Source: Nautilus pompilius (taxonomy: Eukaryota > Mollusca > Cephalopoda > Nautilida > Nautilidae). From it: a stretch of 64,000 nucleotides of DNA. Shown here piece after piece: positions 25,448 through 38,639 of the stretch; positions within the stretch are counted from its first letter, which is position 1; each line of letters starts with the position of its first letter. The notes below the pieces were generated by a model. It did not search any database, was not told the origin of the DNA, and was given only the letters and a program-made list of their open reading frames with translations. The stretch lies in NCBI GenBank assembly GCA_018389105.1, contig JACATO010000059.1:868001-932000 (forward strand), written 5' to 3'. The position numbers were made by a program, and so were the translations under genes.

Positions 25448-27454
25448 CAGTGGTTGCCAACCTTTTGTTCTTTCACATCCCTTTATTTTTTTATCTTGCT
25501 GAGATATTGTCACCCTTCCATACAAAAATACAAACACCAATTTGAAGATTAAGTTGATTTTTATTTATCTAACTTACTATCTCTTGTTCATGAGTGAAAA
25601 GTGCAAAAGTAATCAACACAAAAATCGCCCATAACAATGTGTATGTTGCTGCTGCAAATCTGGGCAGAGTCTTAGAGAGGGCATTTTGAATGTCATCTCT
25701 GGCATTCAGCCAGTTGCAAGACTATTTTTATAGAAGGAAGGATAGAAAATCTTTCTCACAAAGGTATATAGTGGCAAATAGAACGAGCTTTCAGAGCTCT
25801 CTTGGAAAGAACTGGATAAGCCTCGAGTTGGGCGTTTGATGTTGAATTCATTTCTAAGCAATTCTTTTGTCCTCAGTCCATAGCCATGTCTCCATCAACA
25901 GAATCAAGATCAACACGAAATGGATTTTAAATCAAAAGGTGTGGTCATCTGTATCACTGAAGTAACTCAGAAAGGAATCCTGCAAGGCAGATAGTTGCCC
26001 AAGAATGTCGTCTTTAAGATCAGTAGATTGTGTTTTTGTTGTACCTTCAGCACCAGCCATGCGTAGTTACCGTGTTACCTTGTCTCAGGTGACACTTCCA
26101 CAAATTCATTTTGCTCTGAAAGGCATTGAACTTCTCCTTGCCATCAATGATAGTTGGCCTTGCTTGGACAGATTCTGTTCATTCAAATAGGAGAAAATGT
26201 TTGCCAAATAAGTTAGCAATCAAATGAAGTTTTGGCTCTGAAATTCATTACAGAGGTTGTGTTGTTTATCAACCAGAAACCTAACAACCTCATCCTGCAG
26301 CTCCATGAGCCTGGTCAAGATTCTTCCTCGAGAAAGCCAGTGCACTTCTGTGTGGTACAAGAGAACCTCATGCTCTGTGCAAACTTCTTGACAATACTTT
26401 GAAAAGGTGATCATTCATTGCTCATGCATGGATAAAGTTAACCACTTTTACTTGAGGCAAGAGATGTCTGTACAACATACACTGAGTGATGATAACATTT
26501 GGAACTTATTTTTTCAACAAAGATACGCATCCAGATTTGCTTTTAAGCATTTTCCAAAACAGCTTTGACTTTTTGAAAAACACAGCAGCCTTGGTACTGG
26601 TAAGGAGTGGCTCACAGAACAAGAATTCTTTCTTGATTGTATCCCTGTACACAGTGCACAAAACCCGTTAGCTGACTGCACTGAGCAACATCAGTTGTTT
26701 CATCCAGCTGTAGGCATATTGGAAAAGGACTTCTCTCTAAATCTGTATTAGTTGAGCAAGAACATCTGTTGAAAAATCAGCAATCAGAGATTGGATCAGA
26801 TTGTTTGACAAAGATATTTCATTAATCATCTTATGATGCTCTTTTCCACACACTAGCTTAACCATTTCCAGAGAACAGGGCTTCACCAAAGTTTCACCAA
26901 TTGTATTTGACTTCTTATCCCTAACAATTAAGTAGGCAACTCTGTAAGATGCTTCCAAGACTCACTTTTTGGTGACCCCAAATCCAAGTGTTGTTAAAGT
27001 TACAGATGATTGAAAATGTGCTTCTTCTGCTTCAAAGCATCCAGGTTGTCTTTTAAATTTCCTTGGTGAACCTTTTGCATATGATCACACATTTTTGAAA
27101 GCTTCAGGTTATTGTTACAGAAGACTTTACCACACAAAAAGCACTGTGGTAAGTCAGGACCTTCACAATCAGTCTTGAATGTGAAGCAATATTGTATATA
27201 GCATTTATTGTATTTTCATTTTTTTTTTGGACATGATCTGAGAAGAAATAAAAAATTAATGAATGCTTTCAAATCTGCTAAAACACCAAATTAAAAAAAA
27301 AATGTATATATAGCTAAATTAAACATTCAGTTAACACAAATATATAAAAATATTACAAAATTATTTTTTTAAAATTTAAATATATCAACAAAAATTTTCT
27401 TTGATTTTGCAACCCCCAAATTCATCTTTCTGCACCCCTGGTTGGGAACCACTG
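25448..27454 (-). mobile_element. hAT element (ZBED5-like), complete ends, degenerate
   Basis: A 2007 bp element with inverted ends CAGTGGTTGCCAACC (25448-25462) and CAGTGGTTCCCAACC (minus strand, 27454-27440), 14 of 15 identical. The flanking octamers ACTTGAGT and TTGTAAGT share only part of their bases, so the duplication has decayed. Minus-strand coding in pieces: a BED finger (CFLCGKVF then CDHMQKVH, near 27050-27180), then 26958-26737 with ASYRVAYLIVRDKK and CGKEHHKMINEISLSNN, then 26414-26220 with LLYHTEVHWLSRGRILTRL, then a broken C-terminal dimerisation part near 25700-25900. These are the block order and motifs of ZBED5/FAM200-like hAT transposases. Many stops and shifts make it non-functional. 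Confidence 0.88.
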
Positions 27455-27582
27455 TTGTAAGTAATGTAAATTAGGGCATTTAAATGAATAATTATGCCTT
27501 TTTATGTGTATAGTAATATGTATTTTGGTGTATTATTCCGTTGTCTCAGTGTATTTCAGTTTTTCTATACATCTAGTAAAAA

Positions 27583-28720
27583 GTGTTTAGGGTGCTCTGT
27601 TTATTAGAGAAAATGGCTAAAAAACATGGTTCTCCTTTGTCTCCAGTGACTCCAACAAAAGTATATATTGAGCAGAAGTTTAGGAAAGAATATGCACAGA
27701 AGTCAATTGATAATGTATCATCCTCAAAGAGTATAAATTATGCAAGATGTGCAATTTATGTTTATGATTTTTCCTCTATTTCTCATGGAGGTGGAAATAA
27801 CATCAAAAAATATTTCAGAACTTCTAAACACCAACAAAACTGTTCAAGAGTATCTGGAACTAATAAACTGGACTCATTTTTAAATAAAATCTGATAGCAA
27901 AGCAGAACATGATGTGATCCAAGTGGAATGTTTATTTGTTTCCTTTAATGTGGAACACAATCTTTCTTTGGCAGTTTTGGACCATGCTTCAAAAATTTTT
28001 ACTAAAATGTTTTCGGATTCGGAAATTGCTAAAAGATATGGTTGTGTTCGAGAACTAAAACCACTGCAACTGTGAGTAACATTAAAACCAGAGCTTTCAA
28101 CTTGTCCACTGATGGCAGTAATGATACTGATAGTAAATTGTACCCTATTGTAGCTACATACTTTGATGACAGCAGGGAAAAGATATCAAATGCATTACTT
28201 TCTAATCCCAATTTAATTGAAAAATCAACTGGTGAGAATATTGCAAGGTCTCTTTCAAAAATAACTAGCCTCAGAGTTCTTAAAGTGGGAAAATTGTATA
28301 TCATTAGCTCTTGACAATGCAAAATGTGATGATAGGGAGAAAAAAAGGAGTTGCAGATCACCTTCTGAAACTTAACCCTGAAATGGTGATTAGAAGATGC
28401 CTGTGTCACCACCATTATTTGGCAGCAGAAAAGGGATTCTTGTTGATTTTTTGATGTTTTGTACAAGAGTGAAAATAGGAAACAAGAACTTAGGGCATTC
28501 CAGAATTTGTGATGTGGATACCGAAAATATTCTGAAGCATGTGTGCACATGCTGGCTGTCACTTGGAAAATTCTTACAGATGCTAATTGAGCAGTGGAGA
28601 CCTTTGAAGTATCACTTTACAGGTAAACATAATGAAAAGAAAAAAGATGAGGAAAAACAAAAAGCCAAAGCTTGTTGCAGACAAATCAAATTCATCAGTG
28701 GAGAAAGAGTGATCATTTAA
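27583..28720 (+). pseudogene. hAT-superfamily transposase remnant with N-terminal zinc-finger-like region
   Basis: Forward-strand coding in at least four frame segments. 27583-27894 has KFRKEYAQKS, CAIYVYDFSSISHGGGNNIK and FRTSKHQQN, the pattern of BED-like fingers of hAT genes (CxxCxxxFxxxHGGxxDIxxHxxTxKH), with both cysteines degraded to CAIYVY. It continues through LDHASKIFTKMFSDSEIAKR and YGC, then 28042-28314 with TKTTATVSN, FNLSTDGSNDTDSKLYPIVA and the TGENIARSL block, then VDTENILKHVCTCWLSLGKF (28397-28720), where CWLSLG stands for RWLSLG. It is in opposite orientation to the hAT at 25448-27454 and may be the coding core of the element bounded by the inverted repeats at 25153 and 29329. 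The 177-codon minus-strand frame opposite it is only a shadow. Confidence 0.82.
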
Positions 28721-29112
28721 ATGAATCCAAAGAAAAAAACTTCAAAACAAAGGCAGTCTGTTAGCCATACTTTCAACCAGTTAGATCCTTCATAACACTG
28801 TCACATCACATTGTGTCTATAGTACTTTCAGGCTCATGAATATTAATAAACTGTTTGCACATATTGTTGAAATACTTTGTTGAATGAATTTTCAGATAAA
28901 TGGGGTGTTGAAATAGTTTCTGGACATTTTTGTAATCATGGAGGGATATTTAAAACAAACTACAAACATCATTATTGGTTATGGTATCAAAAGCCTGATG
29001 TCTATTTTTACTCACTGCATGATATCACTGATTAAGGTAATCCTATGTCAGTTTTGTCTATCTTTGACTCTTTTATTTGATTTTGAGATATTACAGCACA
29101 CACAAATTCAGA

Positions 29113-29329
29113 AGTTCAACTCAACTGTATTTTTGATAGTACAAGTTTATATTCAGCTTGGTTTCAAGTTTTCAAATGTTTGGGGTTCACAACTAGGCTA
29201 ACACAGAGGTCAACATGCTCAGATGATCTCAAATTGGATAATATGGTGCACACCTCCAGGAAACCACCACCATGGTGAATACTGTACACCAGCAATAGAA
29301 AGATAGGGAGAAATGTAATTTAAAGATAG
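29113..29329 (-). repeat. Right arm of the ~210 bp inverted repeat pair
   Basis: Reverse complement of the repeat at 25153-25362; see that entry for the shared blocks. The arm lies about 390 bp past the last recognisable hAT coding. Confidence 0.8.
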
Positions 29330-29859
29330 TGATAGAAAGACAAAGAGAATAAGAAGAATGAGTTTAGTTTTCAAATTTGTTATTATACACATGAAACTAT
29401 ATTGAATTTAAACATAAACAATTCCATAATGTTGTATATTAATAATAAATCAATTATAAATACATAATTATGTAGATGTCAATACCATGGCAGATATAGC
29501 TCTGGTATTTATGATTATTTCAAGTAAATAAAGTTGTTTTAATCTATTAAAGAAATTAGTGTTCTTTACATTGCATCACAATAGCAAGTGATTAGTTATG
29601 AATAAAAACTGGTCTCAATGTTAAACTGATTGGAAGAAATTTAATTTGTCAAAGAACTAATTGCTGAGCACTTTCTTATCTGGTCACAGTTCACTTCTAC
29701 TAAATCCCTTCCAGCATCTGAAAAACCCTACACTAATTGGCACATTTTGATCTCTCAAAGAACTGAATCACTAAGCACTATCTCAGCACATTACATCTGG
29801 CTACAAATTCACTATATCTTAATCACTCAACATATGAGAAACTGCCAAATTTCTCTTCT

Positions 29860-30900
29860 GTATCTGAATGGAATATGATGGCAAGCTCTTGGGTCAGTCG
29901 AGGTGAGATGTTCTCATCATCCATCAATTTCCATGCCATTGTCCTCCTGGGTTCTGGTCTGCTAATGATCTTTGCTTTAGGAAAGCTATTCAAAATGATC
30001 GACTGAGGTACGCTGTCCCATGCATCCTTAATTCACTGCACATCCTTAGCACGGAAAGCACGATGCATATATATCCCATGTTGGTGAAATTAAACCAAGT
30101 TTGTGTATTATTATCTAGTTCTCCCACTACTTCAGAGCTTAATGTTGAAACAATGATTAACAAATGCCCATTTGCTGCAACAACTTAGTCATTCCCCCAG
30201 GGACAATTCCTAACTAAAATGTACTGTTAACTTCCATTTTAACCTTCGTCTCATCACTTATGGCATGTATAGAATTCATGATGAGCATTGATTTCTTGGT
30301 AAGGAAAAAAATCCAGTATACTGCCACAAGTAACATTTTTTTTAGCCATTACCGATAATCTTATTGTCCATCCATAATTTTGGGTTAACTTCTATCATTA
30401 TACCAATGGGGAATTTCTCTTTTGGCATTGTCTTTCTGTTAAAAATCAGCATTGACAGTAACTTCTATCCATCAGCAGATCACAGCAGAACCATATCAGA
30501 GCTAGACTTTTCATGACTCGTAGTCCTAATTGTGTCTCCTTCCCTTTGGATTTGACAGTTTTATTCAATGGAATGTAAAATGTCAAAATAGCACTTCCAT
30601 ATTGATCATGTTTGACATATCTAAATTGTCAACCTGGATCTTAGCTGCACAAATTTGTGAAAATTGTCTAACTTCTGTAAGTCCACAGGAAGTCTCTGTG
30701 CTATGGTTGTGTGCTGCCTAATACAAAGTTATTTTCTATGCACGAACCTGAAGCACCATGATGGATCATTTCTGAAACTTTCAACTCCAAATCAGTTGCT
30801 ATTTGTTTGGCTTTTAGTCTTAGCTGTACAGTACTAAGTCCATGACACAAGATGTATTTGGTTAGCATGCATTCAATGACTCTTTCCACAGATAAGCCAA
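29860..30900 (-). pseudogene. pogo-like DDE transposase remnant
   Basis: Minus strand, shifting frames. In order: LRLKAKQIATDLELK (helix of the CENP-B-type DNA-binding domain, 30889 onward), a GLTEVRQFSQIC to MSNMINMEVLF stretch where the family reads the NMDETP block (the catalytic aspartate is not kept), LIFNRKTMPKEKFPIGIMIE then VNPKLWMDNKI, LIMNSIHAISD (family MDSxRAH, aspartate replaced by asparagine), IVPGGMTKLLQQMGIC (family IPGGxTxxLQPLDV, aspartate lost) and a C-terminal SFPKAKIISRPEPRR to MDDENISP stretch. The block order is clear, but catalytic acidic residues are gone and stops are many. No termini were found. Confidence 0.8.
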
Positions 30901-31514
30901 ATTGGAGAATATGTTGAAGCCTGGACTTCTAGGAAAAAAGTATTATATAATGGAAAATACAGTACTAAAACATAGTTTCTTTAGTTTTGTTTTAACATTA
31001 AAGAATTCAAATTTTAAACCAGATTTTCTATTCAGCGCTAAATTTAAATCCTACAAAATAGTATAAACTTCTGATTAATTTTGAGGTGTAGTATTCTTTT
31101 TCAAATGCTATTAATACAAATGATATTTGAAAATATAGTGCTGATAATGGAATTATTTGGATAACAAATAAAGTGAAATTCAAAAACATGAAAAATAACA
31201 ATCATATTCAGAAAATAAATAATATTGTATTACCATTAAAGCTAACCCTGCTACCATAATGACTGTTATTGTTACTATATTTCTCAAATATCTTAATTTT
31301 TTTCAAATGTTTCACCTGGATATAAAATAGTTTAAAAAAAATTGTAGTTAAGCATCCAGATTTGGATTACAGAACATGTTGGAAAAAATAATCAATTTAA
31401 GAAACTAATTTTTAAAATTTGTATTGAATGATTTAAAAAAAGGGAGTTGGAAAAAGATATATCGTTGGGAGAGAATTAATTGATTGATAGTTTTAATAGG
31501 ATGATATAGATAAT

Positions 31515-31539
31515 AAACAACAACAACAACAACAACAAA
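31515..31539. repeat. CAA trinucleotide repeat
   Basis: ACA/CAA units over about 25 bp. Confidence 0.9.
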
Positions 31540-32559
31540 AGTTCTGGCGGATGTACAGTAAGTATTTATAAAACATCTGTTGCTGGTAAAAAGCTTATGA
31601 TGGTCTTAGAAAGAAACAAAGTAAAATAAATTAAATTAAAATCCAAAAGCTAAACTAAAATCTCAAGGTGGGCATTTAAAATAATCTTTCTTTAGAAAAT
31701 ATTACAGTCTAGAATCAGGATGTGATATTGTTACATAAAGAAGCTGGAATAGTTTTTGAAGTACATCTTTTAAAACCTGATAATACACATTATGTTAATA
31801 ATGTTAGGATTAAAAATAATGGAATTTTTTCATCTGTTCAGTGAAATTAAATATATTCTTGGTGGTAAAGAAATTGAAAATGTCTTAGCCAGATGATTTT
31901 AGTAGAGCTCAGGAATTGAGTCATTGTTGTACAAAAGATAAGTCTAATAGCTGCAGATACTAATATAAGATTTACTGTGAAACATGATTACATAATAGAA
32001 AAGTAAAACTATAGAATTAATTTTAGCTTTTATATTTGTTAACTGTCAGATCTGGTTTTTGTGAAGGTTATAGGAAAATATTCTAAAGAATGAAACAGGT
32101 GATTTTGTCAAGGAAAAATAGTGATAAGCTTTTAGTCTTGATGCTAGAAAAAGTTAATTTTGGGTAAGTAACATTTTATATACAATATTGTAACAGAAAT
32201 TGTCAATTGACCATTTCTCTTAAAAAGGAATGGTAGTTTATTTCTATCAAAAGTAAGATTTACTAACAACATTGACTAAAACAACAATATTACTGCTAAA
32301 TATTTTGTTTTCCATTTGCTTTTTATGACTGCTTGTCTGAGCTTGGATTCTGTTAAATGTACTGCCATTCTAGCAATCTTGAGTGATTTTCTAGAAATCA
32401 TCATGGTTTGCTGATGGCTTTGCTACTTAAACTTTAATGTCTCCCAAATTCTTGAGAGGGAGGACAGACTAACTTTGAGCTCATTAATGTTCTGTGAGTA
32501 AGAATAATTTGTGTATGGCTTGGCTCTGGGCTTTGGTTCACTGTTGTAACTGAATTCAA

Positions 32560-33010
32560 AATAGCACATTATGTAATGTTAACAACCCAAATTATGTGAT
32601 TCTTCTCCATGCTTAAGCAAACTACCATTGTGATGGATGATGAGTTCAATTTTTGTCTTATGTGGGGAAAAAAAGGCATTTTCTGATCTCCCACAATATA
32701 ATCTTGGTATGTACTGGCTAAAGACATTTTGTATTGTTTTACTTCTGCTGCAATGGGTTTTAGGGAACATTTGGATGATCCATATCTGCCTTAGCAAGTC
32801 TCCTCTTGATAGTGGTTTTGCTGATTGGAGCATCTCTAATTGAACTGATACATTGGAAGATCTCAGCAGGTTGCTTCCTGTTTTGCAGCAATGAAAGGAG
32901 TAATTTCCTACCTCTTCCTTGCGCATTCTTACTGTCTTGAGTTATGTTCTTTTTCAAAGTTTATTGCTCAACTCCCCTGGAGACCTTTAATTTTGCTGCT
33001 GTGTCACATT
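32560..33010 (-). pseudogene. Tc1-like transposase fragment, strongly decayed
   Basis: Minus-strand pieces: GRGRKLLLSLLQNRKQPAEI and PISKTTIKRRLAKADMDHPN (32957-32760), the second helix-turn-helix of Tc1 transposases (family: STxTIRRRLxxAGL). In another frame, NVFSQYIPRLYCGRSENAF to NGSLLKHGEESHNLG may be the remains of the first catalytic block and the HGGGSVMVWG block. No terminal repeats were seen and no catalytic residue can be placed with confidence. Confidence 0.6.
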
Positions 33011-36000
33011 GTAATGCATGAATCTGCACTTGTTTAGCCTTAAACAAGCTCTTCAACCATTTCATATTATTACTTTGAAATGATGAACATAAACATTCAC
33101 TACTAAGATTTTAGACAATGGCAGTCATTTTGACATGTGGTGGTTCTTCATTATTAAATAAATTAGAATATTAAAAATTTGTTTATATTAATTTGTAAAG
33201 AAATCAATAACAATCCATATGGAGTATCAACTATAGTAATCACGGCATTCATTTTACCTAGGACAAATTACACAGAACCATTTTTTAAAAAAGATTTCAT
33301 TAACTTTTGATAATGATTAACTAAAAATAAGTGTAGAAATAAACTACCAGAAATTTCAAAAATTTTCATGGCAGATTAAAAATTTTGGATCTTGTAGTGT
33401 GGTCTGCGAAAAAAGTAACTGATCTATTCTAAGGTGCTTCCATATAAAGTAATGTAATATTGGTTATGCTATCAGACAGTGTAATTCAATAACAATTCCA
33501 CAAAGCACTAGTTTCGTTTGGTGGTTGACAAGTACAAAAGAAACAGAGAAATCTAGATTTGTTGTTTTAGTTGTTCAAACAAAGATAATGACCAAGAAAC
33601 AAATGCTGTTCTATTCTATAATTGTTTGATAACAAAGGTTTATATGTTGCTGAATAGTAATAGATATCCTTCCAGAGACTCAAATTTTGATTTTGCAAAG
33701 AAATCATTCCGGCCGAATTTATTAAGGGAATAATTGACTGTAAACACCCATTTTATGATGGGACAGCTTATATTGTTTCAGGTAATCAATTAACACTGAC
33801 TGAATTTAAAGGTCTTCTGAAGGCATCAAGCAGAAAGTTAACTGATGTAAACCTTAACGTTTCTTTCAAACCAAAATTGCCCTGCTCAGGCCTTTGTGGT
33901 AGTTTTGGTAATATGTTGATATTCTAAATAGATGGATGTATATTTTTTCATGTTTTTGATTTGAGTGAAAATTGAAAGCAAAAATGGATAAAGTCATGGT
34001 GGATTTACTTTGAGATTGGGTAGAGATCAACTAAATGGTGACTCCCCACCCCAAAAAAAGGTTGATAAAGGTCAAGGTTTTGATTTTAAAATTAGCATGC
34101 CACAAATGAGGCAAATTAGAAAGAGAGGGATCTACTTATGCTTGTTGGATCTCTTTTAGGTAATCTACTTGAACTATTTTCTGGAAATAATTATCATCAA
34201 ACCTAGCAATACACAAAAATTAGTAGACAATATTATGGTAGCCATGTAATAATTTTATTGAGCCAGATTTAAAGATATCCTTTATGATGATATGTGACAT
34301 TTAAGAAAATGTCAACAGGTTGATAGATTCCTTGAGGCTCTTTCACCAAATCTATAAAATTTTGGAAAACTATCATCTCTCGGTGCAGTAGGTTGTTGTC
34401 CTGTAGGCTGGTGAGCAGAGAGGGGTCGAAAAGGGCTCTGTTTAAAATGTGGAAGAGGTTGTGCATGTGGACTAGAAAATATTATAGCTAAGGATATAAA
34501 CTAAGAATAAAAGACATATACTTAGAATGGTTTATGGGTGTGGAAAGATGAGGAACCCAAATTAAATAGAAGGCAGAGTTTAAATTTAGATTTTATTTAA
34601 AATTATGGTACAGTTCGGTTTAAGGTTAATAAAACTGTTTAGTCTTTTCTTGAATTTATAAAATGTAATAAGAAAAATAACAATGCTCTAGCTTATCAGC
34701 ATTTGAAATCCAAAAATGATAGTGTTATTTGTGAATATTTTAGTCCTAAATTTTTTCCAAATTTGCTAAAAGTGTAAGAGAGCCAAAAAAATAAATCTTC
34801 AGTTATTTTGATTTTTTTAAAATGAATAATTAGAAGTTATGATATATAGGAAGGTGCAGAAAGTATAGTGCTCTCATTTCTAGTGAAATAAACAAAGTTC
34901 AAAATCATTTGAAAAATGAAGAAAAGTAAAGAAAAACAAGACAAGAAAGGGGTAAATTTTGTAAATAATCAGCAAAGCTGCCACATAATTTTAAATATTG
35001 AGTGAGTATAAATAAGTTTGTTTTCAGTGAAAAAAGATAATTCATTAGTATTTTAGTTTAAGAACATTAAACTTTTAAAACAAGATGGTACAAGTTAAAT
35101 GACTGGACATTTAGTCTATAGAAAATCAAAATTTAATTATGCAAGGCAGATGATTGTTTAGTTTAGTTTGGTAATTACAAGGAGCCATGAAGCCATCATG
35201 GCTATGAGAAATGGCTGGCTACCAATATGTGAGAAAATACATTGGAACCTTTACCTGACAGCACTTCTCAAACGACCATAGAGAACCATTCTTTTCTTAA
35301 TGTCCATTAGGTGTGTACTTTGAAAAGAATCCACTTAAAAACTGAAAGTAGAATATGTACCCCCATTGGAAATCTGGTTGAAAGTTTGTCTACGAATATT
35401 TCTTAATATTATAAATATTATTTATGAATTTTTCTTGGTGAACTAATAAATAAGTTGCTTAAAAATCACCCCTCTCTCTCATCATCAGTAAATGTCTAAA
35501 TCCACTGTTTAAAAGGGGTATTTTCAGTAATAATTTCTTGCAGGGGAAAATGGCTTTTGGATACAAACAAAAATAATCTCTTGTTTTTTTAAGTTTGTTC
35601 ATCAGTACTGCAGGATACAATTAGAATTTCACTGAAAATAGTAGCCACATTTTTAGAAGATTATGTTCAGGTATATTTCTATAAGTAATTGACTATGATT
35701 GCACAAGTTTGTCCTGACATCTGTTAGATTTTCCATATAGGTCACATGACTTGTAAAATTCCATTGCTGAGAGAATGGAGAAGTAATGCTGCCTTTTCCA
35801 TACATTGTCAGACATTCAGACTTTCTAATCCAAATAATGTTTAAATTTTTGTTTTGAATCTATTTCCTATGTTTCAGTTTACAAACTTCTCTTTTTATAT
35901 AATAGCAGCTTTTAGATTGTTCAGTTCTTAAATCTTTTAGACAATATAATGGGTTTTTGTAATATTATTAATGATTTCAAGACATTTCTATGGGACATGA

Positions 36001-37239
36001 AATGGTTAATAAAATAATTTCTTCATAATGAGCAAAATAGTATTTGGGAAGGAATAAGTCACCATTTTACAACTTGCAGTCTGTTGATATTTTAATTGTT
36101 TTAATGGCAGCAGTAAGAGCTGGGTAGAAAATAAACAAGAATTTGTTACAGTGTCTCTACATTTGAAATCTGTCCATATTGTCTAATTAATAATGCCAGT
36201 GTAAATCAACTTGAAAATGCTGTTTGTTGATGATCAATATTAATATATTTCTGGATCTTTTCCCAACACCCCTTTTGAGTGTCAAGCTTGTCTTCACCCA
36301 AACAAATCAATTTGACCACAGATTCCCACACACTGTTCTGTAGGATAGCCACAGAGCAGACCACGTAGGTTCAGATATACTGTTTGTGGCTCTTCTGGAG
36401 CTACCTTAACAAGAGGAGAGGGAAAGAAAGCTTTAATTAGCTGAGTTGTTTTTATTATTAGTCTTTCTGGGTTTATGTCACTTTTCCCTCTACTATAAGC
36501 TCCCTCACTGAATACTCATATGTATTATATGTACAGACATTTTCAGAATACATCGAACAGTTATTTTTTAAAAATCCATTGTTGGAAGTATTGAAATATA
36601 GATGAATGTTTTGTAGTTATCATTTTAATAGATTTATACTGTTTATAAATTCTATCTACTTAATCAAAAATATATTAATTTACTATCAGAGATTTTGTGC
36701 CTTTATGAATCTAGTGAGAATTACAGCAAAAAGTGATTTATAAAAAATATTTTAAATGATTAAAATTGAGATAAATTTGATGATTCATATTAGTAATTTT
36801 AGAACAAAAATAATTATTATTGTTTTGATTAGGGAAGTCATACAATAGAAGCTTAAGTATGGCTATTTTATGCTGTAGATAAGCCTAGAATTGAATATTG
36901 AATGCTTTTCCATCTTTATTTTACAAGGAATATTTAGCATTTAAAATTATGAACCAGCAAATATGTTGCCTGACATTAGGAATTATGTTATTAAGTAGTA
37001 AATTACATTACATCCAGGATTATTACTAGGAGTGGATTAGATTACATTTAGCCTTAGGGATGTACTTATTCATGGCATAATTATTTAAATGTAATGATGC
37101 TTTCTTTGATTGAATTTAATACTTTGTGATGCTGCACAGTCTCTTTGTCTTATGCAAGACTGCAACATGCTAAAACATTGTGAGGACAAGATCAGTAATC
37201 CTGTTCTGCAGGTTTGTAGTTATTTCTGTTACTGAATAT

Positions 37240-37940
37240 GCATTATTAATCCCAGGACAGTGGTGTCTAGGTATTGATGATGGCTATCCCATGTGTTCTT
37301 TGAGGTTTATATCCAGTGATTAGACAGGCCTTGGCAGGATTGTAATACCTTGACTCACTTTTCACCTTTATGTTGTGTTGTATGGGCATTATGAGCTGGG
37401 ACATCATCTTTTATAAAAATAATGCCCTCTTTTTTTCAGGCGCTCATTGGCATAAACAAAAAAAGTTATTCTGGAGAATGTTGATGTATTAAGCAGGTAG
37501 TAGTAACTTTGTAGATCACTGGCTGCGATCATTTAGTGCCATACCCCATCACCCCATGATAAACCATATAGATGGTTGACTGAAAATTTGTGCTGAATGG
37601 TGCCATGTCCAAAAAGTCTAGACTTATTGAAAAAAAAATGACAATGTTTCAAAAGATAGAATAAGAGGACATAGTAATAGCTGCATTTGTTGACTGACAT
37701 TGCATTGGCTGAATAGCGGTTTGAATCTTACTACTATGGTGATATTTTATGATGGTTCTTGTGGACATGTGCACGTGTTTTTCCATATGTGAAGCCAATT
37801 GTCATGATTTGGTTTTCATGGTGATCTTCACAACACAAAGTTTCCAATTTGTTGGTTTTGGGCATCAATGACAAAGAAAAAGGTTGGCTTATGGTTTTAC
37901 TTTTTAACTGGATAATCACTTGTTAAGAATTAACAGCAGA
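37240..37940 (-). pseudogene. Tc1/mariner-type transposase fragment, strongly decayed
   Basis: Minus strand, several frames. Recognisable are a MVYHGVMGYGTK stretch (family MVWGxxxxxGVG), FIKDDVPAHNAHTTQHK (family FMQDNAPxHxA, with the second catalytic aspartate in DD) and KVLQSCQGLSNHW, followed by a stop and TSKNTW (family VLxWPAxSPDLNPIENLW). The final acidic block is degraded. No inverted ends were found, so limits are approximate. Confidence 0.6.
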
Positions 37941-38639
37941 ATATCAAAGGATTTCTCATTGGCTTCTACTAATATCTGTACACTTTCTTTCAAAGTCCAT
38001 CAGTTCCCATGGATCTCCTTTTTAAGGCCTGGCTATCTGCAGACTCAAGTTTTCTCAGGCCTGTGCATGTCATGTGACAGAGAGATTGAAATGGCTTTTG
38101 TGAGTCTAAACTATCTATGTTTGCCATTCATATGTTGAAATGTTAGTCAATCTGTAATTATGATCTCACCAAGAAATGTATACATTAAACCTAATTTAAT
38201 TACATTTTTACAGTTGAGAAGCTATTAAAATTTAGAAAGAAAATATATTTTAAACAGGGGTCATTTTTTAAAATCGCTAATAACTGTACATTCTTGTGAA
38301 GAGCTTCCCCCCACATGATGAATAGTAGTTTATGAGAATGAGTAAAGCTATTTTGAATTAATTAACTCCCAAACTTTATCTTTCTTTATTAGAATGCACA
38401 CTGACTTTAATTTACAAGTGCAGTGCATTAGCAACATGCTGAGGGTTATTTAAAATAGGCATCCCAACCATTTTCAGGTACTGGGCAAGATTTAGATGAT
38501 GTATTGTAGGCCAGACTGCTTATTAGCCCAAACATTGGTAATAATTACTATAAACAACAATGGAAAAAAAAAAAAATCGTATTGCTTACAAGTGAAAAAA
38601 ATTTAAAATTGGCACGAATACTTAGATTTAAAACTTCTT

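Noticed and set aside
28029-28562. 177-codon minus-strand open frame, one of the longest in the window
   Set aside because: It lies opposite a well-matched hAT coding remnant on the plus strand and its translation has no recognisable motif; it is a shadow frame.
34269-34466. 65-codon minus-strand frame with a gene-like composition (NRALFDPSLLTSLQDNN)
   Set aside because: I could not match it to any family and saw no flanking coding or splice signals.
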